From Galaxea fascicularis (lineage: Eukaryota; Cnidaria; Anthozoa; Scleractinia; Euphylliidae): DNA of 64,000 bases. Under the pieces are notes generated by a model. The model was not told the origin of the DNA, searched no databases, and saw nothing but the letters and a program-made list of their open reading frames with translations. Both the position numbers and the translations under genes were made by a program. The first letter of the stretch is position 1; each line of letters opens with the position of its first letter. The stretch spans positions 36,476,536-36,540,535 of the forward strand of contig OX419337.1 of the NCBI GenBank assembly GCA_948470475.1. Direction: 5' to 3'. Of this stretch, positions 57,401 through 64,000 are shown in pieces.

Positions 57401-58532
57401 CTTTATTAAATGTGACATTGGTATCATATGTTCCAACTTACCCATGTCTTATCTAAACCAAACTTACTGATTTGAATTGCACTTTCAAGGCCATATTAAC
57501 GCTTTAAGACCTGACGTCAACATCCATATTCTCTTAACTGGTCTTCCATATTTCTTATACTATTAGTTGAGAGTAAGGAGAAAGTAGGCTCTGGTCACTG
57601 CTAAAACTGAATCCAACACAATGGCGTACTATACTGTGCAGATTGAATTGGAGCGAATAACTAATACAATAAAATGAAGTCATGTTTAAAGTGGTCACTC
57701 TTGCCAAATCACAACAGGGACAACCACCGAAACGAATAGACCATTTCCGAGATCGCTTGAGCCTCTATTTCAAAGCGAGTCTAAGTGAGAAGTCTTTGAA
57801 ATAGAGACTCAAGCAAACTCGGAAATGGCCCATTAACCAGAATTCGAAGCAGTTACATTAAACTGAGGCCTAGCGTAAAAATAGCCCGCGAACAAATCAC
57901 GATTGGTCAGTGGATGCGCTTCTTATATTACTATATTACTGGTTCTCATGGGAAAAAGGCGCGAGTTTTACCAATCAATCACAGAGCAGCGTGTAAAAAC
58001 GACCAGCAAACAGTAGCAATTTCGTCCCGCTGTACTCAAATGCACTAGTTCATGGTTGTCATTTATTTTCAGCATCAAAAATATAATTTCTTCCCCCTTA
58101 AATGTAGTCTCCTTCGCAGCCGCTTTTTAACATTTAGAAATATTGAAAACTGCCCTTCCAATCCAGATTTCGTTAACTTTAAAAATCTCTCTGCATCGCT
58201 ATTAAGGGGTAGCGAATGATAAATATCCGAGACTCGCCGAGACCCAGACACCCTTGTTTGAAAATCCAAGGCCGAGACCAAACATGCGAGACTTCGAGAC
58301 CGAAATAAATGAGACTCTGCGCAAAGGATGTCGAGATTTTGAGATCGGAGGAAAAGTTCACAAGACCCAAGGTTTGAGAGGTATCATTCGCCACCCCTCT
58401 ATTACGATGGCAAAAAACAAACGCTTGTTTTGATTGCTTTGCTATCCCGGAGACATAAAAATACCGCAGACTTACATTCCACATTGAGCAAACGACGCAA
58501 AACAGCGCAAACGTGGTGATCAAACGATCCAT
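54288..58532 (-). CDS. Secreted WAP-domain (four-disulfide core) protein, incomplete model
   Basis: Small cysteine-rich WAP proteins are secreted and often act as protease inhibitors or antimicrobials; the activity of this one cannot be predicted. Visible exons: 58532-58476 (signal peptide MDRLITTFALFCVVCSMWN, GTAAGT donor), 55305-55151 (FCPDVSSSLPGIVC, FFCFHDSDCSENQLCC, first six cysteines of one WAP core) and 54430-54288 (SCPSGVTVPGCLKEC, TYDFQCGGNSKCCGYGC, VCVDP, then stop; all eight cysteines present). The first and middle exons end in phase 0 while the next exons each need one carried base. An exon is therefore probably missing at each junction; the one after the middle exon should hold the last two cysteines of the first WAP core. 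Attaching the signal exon to this gene is inference. The intron holds Penelope and LTR debris. Confidence 0.55.
55151..55305 (-). CDS. WAP gene: middle exon with a partial WAP core
   Basis: The acceptor TTTCTTTTTCAG and donor CAG-GTAGTG bound 155 bases. The translation has CP, two single cysteines, a DC and a CC pair, i.e. cysteines 1 to 6 of a WAP core, ending SADAFQ. Confidence 0.65.
55683..57300 (+). mobile_element. Degraded Penelope-like retroelement, 3' part with GIY-YIG endonuclease
   Basis: Two pieces of one reading frame flank a solo LTR. The first (about 55740-55819) has CKSKDVIYLASCKKC and QYVG, the GIY and YIG motifs plus a Cys pair. The second (56260-56547) has FKVRFRNHKS, CELAVHFN, DFEFIVIEKV, LTREAFWCSQ and LHPHGLN, the catalytic Arg/Glu region and conserved end of Penelope-type endonucleases. 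The reverse transcriptase part is absent. The following sequence to about 57300, with AAGAAGCCCGAAGGGCGAAACG, is probably its 3' end. It is a 5'-truncated, dead copy. Confidence 0.75.
55820..56259 (+). mobile_element. Solo LTR inserted in the Penelope-like fragment
   Basis: It starts TGTTACCGCG and ends CGGTTACA (TG...CA). GGTTC is duplicated exactly at both sides (55815-55819 and 56260-56264), a 5-bp target duplication typical of LTR integrases. It is 440 bp with an AATAAA at about 56219, some 40 bp before the end, as in an LTR with its polyadenylation site. No internal coding region remains, so it arose by recombination between two LTRs. The Penelope frame resumes exactly at the duplication. 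Confidence 0.8.
57735..57834. mobile_element. 100-bp palindromic MITE
   Basis: AATAGACCATTTCCGAG and CTCGGAAATGGCCCATT are inverted ends, with CTTGAGCCTCTATTTCAAAG inverted inside. The whole element folds into one hairpin. Non-coding. Confidence 0.8.
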
Positions 58533-58673
58533 GACAAAACAGTACTCCTGTAAGGAAAGAACGCTACATAAACACATGATTGAAATTCACCCAAAAATCT
58601 GACGGAAGGCAGCTGGCTAACGGCCAAGAACATCTGTTTCACTTATTGAACTATAAATTTAAGTTACATACCT

Positions 58674-58825
58674 CTTACTAACCGAGTTCGAGGTCCGTAC
58701 TGTAAGTTACCGAGTTTTTTCCCGTTCGCTTGTGGCCCAAGCGCGAAGCGCGCGGGCCATAAATCAACGGGAAAAAACGAGGATCCGTAACTTACAGTAC
58801 GGACCGAGAAAAGGAGGTTAGTAAG
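58674..58825. mobile_element. Foldback element with CTTACTAACC ends
   Basis: CTTACTAACC at 58674 is inverted at 58816-58825. Inside, GGTCCGTACTGTAAGTTAC is exactly inverted at 58787-58805, and TTTTTTCCCGTT is inverted as AACGGGAAAAAA. An adjoining block to about 58955 (GCCGTACAGTGAAGTACGGC palindrome) probably belongs to the same or a related element. Confidence 0.75.
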
Positions 58826-59017
58826 ATATTTATTATATCTCTGAGGTTTATCAGGCGCGAGAAAAAGGAAACTTTTAAATTCAGTGGGCCGTACAGTGAA
58901 GTACGGCCCGCTAAATTGGCCAATCACAGCGCGCGTACTAACTGAGAGATATAATAAGGGAAGTTAAAGCAATGGCAATGACAGCGGGGACGAGAGCGTC
59001 ACAAAAATAACAGGTTT

Positions 59018-59147
59018 AAGGCCCCAGAAAACGAGGAAACCGTTGTTGCGGTAACATCTTGTTTCCCGGGAAGAAAATGTTGCGTGTGCACGCAAACGGG
59101 GAAAACTATGTTTCCGCAACAATGTTTCCTCGTTTGTGGGGGGGCCT
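59018..59147. mobile_element. 130-bp MITE with TAAGGCCCC ends
   Basis: TAAGGCCCCAGAAAACGAGG and CCTCGTTTGTGGGGGGGCCT are inverted ends. Internal GAAACCGTTGTTGCGG is inverted as CCGCAACAATGTTTC. Non-coding, no clear target duplication. Confidence 0.7.
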
Positions 59148-59299
59148 AATGAGCAAAAACAAGCGCTCTGCACGTGCGTTTTACATTTTGGTGCGCGCAC
59201 GTGCACTTGCCGTCCTCTGTAAAGCACAAACCTGGAATGACCAGATTCAAAGTTTTGTCAAGAACATGAGCTTGAGGACGGTAAGTTATTAGTTCAATC

Positions 59300-60800
59300 T
59301 TTTAGTTGTTTTCATAGTAATTTTAGTTCTTGGTAAGTTCGCAAATTGAAGCATACTTGGAAAACAGCTTTTGGTTCTACTAAGTTTTTGGGCCGTTAAG
59401 TGTAAGTTGACGGCTGCAAAAATTCTCACCTTGTTAATAGTACCGTGTTCCTACTGAGTCAAATTGAGAATTGTGTACTATTCAGGAAACGTTCGTTAAT
59501 AACACAGCTGAGATCCACACAAACACTCATAAAATTGTTTACTTTACTCACACTCGATTACAAAACTTTAACGTAAATGAACCTAGAGCACCCAAAAAGT
59601 TTAGAAAAATCGTAGATAATTTGTCATTGTGTTTCATTTTATTTTATCAGCTGATCTGTAAAGTGCCGATAATCGGCCTTTGAATATTTCTAAAACACCA
59701 GTGTATTTTTTTCATTCAATTTTAGTCGGATGTGTTTCGGGACATGTTTAACAGCGTTACTCTTTCGGAGTTTATTTAATTTTGTTCGGGAGCTCTATTA
59801 TGTACGGCCGTTTGGTAGTTGTTTTTCTTGTTTCTTCTTCGTCGTCGTCGTCTTTTCTATCGTGAAGGAAACATTAATATAACCCGTTCTCGCATTATCG
59901 TGTCGTTGCTATGGTGATCGCTTTTGAGCACTGTGCAGAAAAAAAGAAAGGAATTGGGTGATGATTTATTCGCAAACTGGAGAATTTTCTTATCAGGTAC
60001 GCCACTTCTGAATTAAGCTCTCACCTTATTTAATAGAGGAAAAATTTAATTTAGCACTGAAGCTTTCGACTAACTACCGTACGTTATAAAATATTTGTAA
60101 GCCCAGAATTAACAAAGCTGTTTTCAATGTAAACGTTTTTAAACTGACCTTATTCAATTGTTAAGACTAGACTGGAAATGAACCAAATTTGAAACTTTCG
60201 AAGGAATACCGTTTACAAACCTGTGCGACGTTTGTATGACCTCCTGAAATATTTTTAAATCTTAACTATCCTATTCAAGTTTTTCACTGAGAAAGTTTCC
60301 TGTAACTAAGGCATTTAATTTACTGAACGCACTTATTGTGGAAATGGTTTTTGTCAGTCTTCAATATTTGTCCCGGGCTCTTTGACATTGCAAGATAACT
60401 ATTAAAACCTTTTGGTTCATCAAGGTTTTGGACTTTGCAAAATATTAAATGTTGACAAAGCTAGCTTAAGCCTGTATCGAAACAGCTGAGTTCAGGGCAA
60501 ACAACATACGTATATATTGACGGAATTGATACAATCAGAATGACAATTTTTGTTACCGTTAAAAGGAGTCATCAGATTATATTCACGCAATGCTGAATGA
60601 CATCATTTCAACCCTCTTTGAAATTTAGTTTATATAATCCGCACTGGGGACAGTAAGACAACTCCATAAATGATTGAGAGAATATTAATTAATAGTTATC
60701 TATTTTATTACCCCAGCCAGAGAAGTGAGCAAGAAAAAACGAGTCTCAAACAGAACGGAAAAAAAGTTAAACAAAGGGTGGTTCACAGCGTATCGTGGTT
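59300..60800. other. Intergenic, nothing recognised
   Basis: AT-rich sequence with no recognisable exon on either strand, apart from a short TCGTCGTCGTC tract at about 59838-59852. Confidence 0.45.
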
Positions 60801-60848
60801 CAGTTGGTTGGTTGGCTTGTTGACTGGTTATTCACTTTCCGATCGGTT

Positions 60849-60960
60849 GATTCCCTAGTTGAATGGATTGGTTGATTCCCCGGTTGAGTGGTTGGTTGAT
60901 TCCCTAGTTGAATGGATTGGTTGATTCTCTGGTTGAGTGGTTGGTTGATTGCCTGGTTGT
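60849..60960 (+). repeat. Minisatellite, about two copies of a 50-bp unit
   Basis: TTGATTCCCTAGTTGAATGG, then ATTGGTTGATTCC and CCGGTTGAGTGGTTGG, then the whole block again with small changes; the shorter theme is GGTTGATT. The frame open through it (minus, Gln/Pro/Asn-rich) reflects the repeat and is not a gene. Confidence 0.8.
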
Positions 60961-61027
60961 CTGGCAACCTGATTGATTTGTTGATAAGGGAAACATTTTA
61001 TGGTTGCTGTGTTACGTTTTCTCAGCA

Positions 61028-61080
61028 ACCCAGTCTCTGTCCCAGTCCCCGCCCCCGTCCTTGCCCCAGTCCCCGCCCCT
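61028..61080 (+). repeat. Cytosine-rich tandem repeat
   Basis: CCCAGTCCCCGCCCC / CGTCCTTG-type words repeat about three times between 61028 and 61080. A short GC-rich simple repeat. Confidence 0.7.
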
Positions 61081-61776
61081 ATTCCTCTTTTTCCCCCTCC
61101 ACTAAAAGAACATTTTTGGTCGTTGAGAAGGATTAAGCTTCTAGAAACGTTTAGAAAAACAAAGCATCGTTTTAGTGAACTCAAGGACGGCGAAAACGAA
61201 ATGAAAATGTTAGTGGCACAGAAACCATTTGGTATGGACGGAAATCCCATAATCCATCATCCATTTTCATTATTTTAGCCGGCTTTGATTGTTAAAAGCA
61301 AAGACGGGTCTTTAAAAAAAAAAAAAAAACAAAGCAAGATTGGGAAAGACTGATGTGCGAGGCTGATCTGAACTGAGTTCGAAGAAAACAAGGCCTCTTA
61401 ATTTGGCAAAAATCATGGAGCACTCTCATGGAACAGAGACTATGTGTAAAATCACGATTAACTCTTTTATTGGTTATTCAGAAACACAATATGTTTCCTG
61501 TGCACTGGGATGTTACTCTACCACTCTACTTGACTTGCTTGTGCACAGCATACCAATCCCCTTGTTTTCTCTAGAAATGAAAACATTCATTAGTGTTAAT
61601 ATGTTTGGAAATCTTGGCATAGCATCAAAGTGATAACAAGTAATCTTATGTTAAAAATATCCACTGAGAATCAAATGTGTAAGTTTAGCTTCAAAAGCTT
61701 CCTTGAAATCCAGGGGCAGGACTCACGAAAGCATCCTATGTCCTAAGAGTTTCCCAAGATATGACTTAGGACATCA

Positions 61777-61923
61777 GGGCTCGGTTGTTCAAAGGCTGGA
61801 TAGCGCTATCCACTGGATAAATCACTATCCAGTGGATAAGTATTGGGAAAGCTAATTGCACTATCCACTGGATAGATATTTATCCGTTGGGTAGCGCTAT
61901 CCAGCTTTTGAACAACTGAGCCC
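61777..61923. mobile_element. Palindromic GGCCC-type MITE, copy 3
   Basis: GGGCTCGGTTGTTCAAAGG and TTTTGAACAACTGAGCCC are inverted ends, with GGATAGCGCTATCC and CACTATCCAGTGGATA inside, as in the copies at 33664 and 40161. The terminal bases have changed in step at both ends (GGGCTC / GAGCCC). Confidence 0.85.
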
Positions 61924-62312
61924 AGGTGTATTTACGAAGACCTCCTAAGTTAAGACAAGTCCTTAATTTTCCTCCTATATTAGGTTAAATTTGACCTCGT
62001 TGGTTCTGACGTCTTAAATTTCGTGACCGTTCCAATCTTCTCGAGTTCTAAAACAAAAATCTGCTGAAGCAATATCGTTTTCCCTGAGACGAAGTTGAAA
62101 ACATACAGAAATTATTAAGATAAACCTTGGAAAAATCCATACGTTGCTCACAATTTTATGATTTGGGCAGACGCCGGGTTTACGCCACTCTAACCACCGG
62201 GCCACTCGTGTGCCGAACCTAATTGAGTTAGGTTCGCCTTTGGATTCAGACAAAAGAGGACGTTTCCCCGGCGTGCTTTGCGCGCCTAGTCAAAGTATAT
62301 TATCAAATCATT

Positions 62313-62666
62313 TTGTCACGTGACGTGTACATTCTCACATATTCGAGTGGAGAGATCTTCCACGCGATGGAGATCGTCGATGGAAGTTGCGCTCCTTTCT
62401 CTACCTCCGACTTACTTTTTATCCATTGCATCGACTCCAGCGTGAAATTTGAGTATTCCTTTAGTGGAGTAGCTTCACTAAACCTGATAACCGTGCTCGG
62501 ACGCTTAAGTTTCCCATCCGATCTTCGCTCAAGACGGCTAGGTAAAATGGGGTTGGAAGGCCTACACGACTCCTGTTCGCGTGTTTGCCGGTTCTATCGC
62601 GGTTCTATTGACCGATTTAGCTTCTTGCTTGTTTTAAGTGGGGCAACATGGTGTTTTAGAGGATAA
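62313..62666 (+). other. Unassigned 117-codon open frame
   Basis: An open frame with balanced composition (segments such as FIHCIDSSVKFEYSF and FSFLLVLSGATWCFRG) and no low-complexity bias. I cannot recognise a domain, a signal peptide or a splice context. It may be a fragment of a dispersed repeat or an unspliced transcript. Not called as a gene. Confidence 0.2.
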
Positions 62667-63900
62667 CATGATGATGATAGTGATTGAAACAGCCATGTGC
62701 TTAAATGTCGCATGTTACGTATTTTGATACCAAAGGTCATTTCCGCCTGGGTTTAAATTCTACGTTTGTCGCCTGTTTGTTTTGACCCTTGTTGTCACTG
62801 TTTAGCGACTATGGTCCCTTATAAGCCATTTTGTCTAGCTTTGGTTTGGCTCGTTTCAGTGCGTTCAGTGACAGTACAGCATCTCTCTCACGGTTGTTAT
62901 CACGCAAGGATAGGAATTTAACCCGCGTAATATAATCTTTATCCTGCAGTGTTTGTACATTACCGGGCCCAGTTATTTGGTTTTGTAGCAAGACGTTGTG
63001 TTTCTTTTGCGTCTATTCGTCTCTTTACCCTTTCTTTAGTATTGTAGCTTCTTAGAGAGCTATGCAACACGTGAAATTGAGCGCTACAATACGCTCTAAT
63101 TACGGCTGTGTCTTTGTCATCGTTTCCCTCCACTCTGTAACTGCGGTTATAGTATTTTCCTCCTTTTATTTATGCCAGTGGTTAAGCAACAGTGTAGTGA
63201 AAATACATGTGCTTTTGAATAGCGGCATCCCCGATCTGGGAATAATTTCCTTCACAAACTCACAGACTCACAGAAATCTAGATTGAAATCGTGCCGCGAG
63301 TAAAAAATGGCGCCTACTTTAAGCACAAATTCGAATAGCCGTATCTCTCTTTAACCTGGAGACCTTAGGAGACCTAAGCGTTTAAAGAAAGTTCAGTACC
63401 TAAACTAAGCATAAAGGCAAGTTTTGTCGCAAGGTCTTGAGGTAAATCGGATCAATGGGCCGAAACGTCAGCCGACCAGTCGCTCTAAATTCACAATGAA
63501 AGAGCTAATGACCCATGTAATATATGTTCGTGAAATGATTACGGGTCATCTTTCCGACCAAAATACCTCTTTTCCAGCCAAAATAACGATCAAACGTTAA
63601 ATTAATCCAAACTTCAAAAGGTATTTTAGAAACGGTTCTTGGGGCCGAGATTCTCACCCGAGAAAATAGGCCAAAAATGGCGGGAAGGCAGCTTCCCGGT
63701 CACCATTTTACTAACAAACACTCAAAACACACCAAGCTCGCAAGGCACGCCGGTGAAACGTCCTCCTTTGATTCAGACGGCGTACCGGTATGTCGAACCT
63801 AATATGTATTTTATACACATTGTCATAATTAATGCATTTGGTTCAGCACATGAAAAGAGCGCTGTATGAATCAGTTGCCGCTCCAATGTCGAATAATGCC

Positions 63901-63933
<33 letters not shown>

Positions 63934-64000
63934 TCGAATTAATCATTTGAGTTTACACTTCACACATCAAACCGTTTGATTGATAGCTACCGACTCTTTT
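62667..64000. other. Intergenic, nothing recognised
   Basis: No exon with a known domain, no long repeat pair and no structural RNA recognised on either strand. Moderate base composition with short open frames only. Confidence 0.4.

Noticed and set aside
60855..61278. Open frames rich in Pro, Gln and Asn repeats
   Set aside because: They are translations of the minisatellite and the C-rich tandem repeat, not coding sequence.
62150..62230. tRNA-like box A (GGCCCGGTGGTTAGAGTGGC) on the minus strand
   Set aside because: No matching box B at the expected distance and no SINE body recognised.

Overview
The window looks like nuclear DNA of an invertebrate animal, most likely an anthozoan cnidarian (stony-coral type). 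This is an inference. The genes are split into many short exons with GT-AG introns, the sequence is AT-rich, and many small inverted-repeat transposons, tRNA-derived SINEs and a Penelope-like fragment lie in introns and spacers. Nothing is bacterial or viral in layout.

Two complete genes stand head to head. On the minus strand, 41991 down to 10955, a class I bHLH-PAS transcription factor (HIF-alpha/SIM/NPAS clade) was assembled by eye from 14 coding exons. All splice phases agree and give 1083 codons before the stop. On the plus strand, 42693 to 51959, an ING1/ING2-like chromatin reader was assembled from 11 exons, also in phase, giving 265 aa with an N-terminal ING domain and a C-terminal PHD finger. 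The two start codons are about 700 bp apart, so the genes probably share a bidirectional promoter. A third gene, partial and minus strand (58532 to 54288), encodes a secreted WAP-domain protein. Its visible exons do not join in phase, so at least one exon is missing from the model.

The most striking object is a 4580-bp DNA transposon (18035-22614) inside the bHLH-PAS intron that interrupts the PAS-A coding region. It has a perfect 34-bp terminal inverted repeat, a 6-bp target duplication, and dense subterminal arrays of a CCGTTCGAA-type motif at both ends. It carries one intact 588-codon open frame that I cannot place in a classical transposase superfamily, but which has the look of an RNase-H-fold (DD[D/E]) enzyme.

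Other mobile DNA: a 9-bp-TSD Mutator-like MITE nested in an older repeat (48970-49340); a TTAA-flanked element (45840-46665); three copies of a GGCCC-ended palindromic MITE (33664, 40161, 61777); several other foldback elements; at least three tRNA-derived SINE families; and a degraded Penelope-like GIY-YIG fragment split by a solo LTR (55820-56259) with TG...CA ends and a 5-bp duplication.

Layout: 1-7.4 kb, intergenic with repeats and no recognised gene; 7.4-10.9 kb, probable 3' UTR or downstream flank of the bHLH-PAS gene; 11-42 kb, bHLH-PAS gene; 42-42.7 kb, shared promoter; 42.7-52 kb, ING gene; 52-54 kb, spacer with repeats; 54.3-58.5 kb, WAP gene with retroelement debris in its intron; 58.6-64 kb, repeats with no recognised gene.
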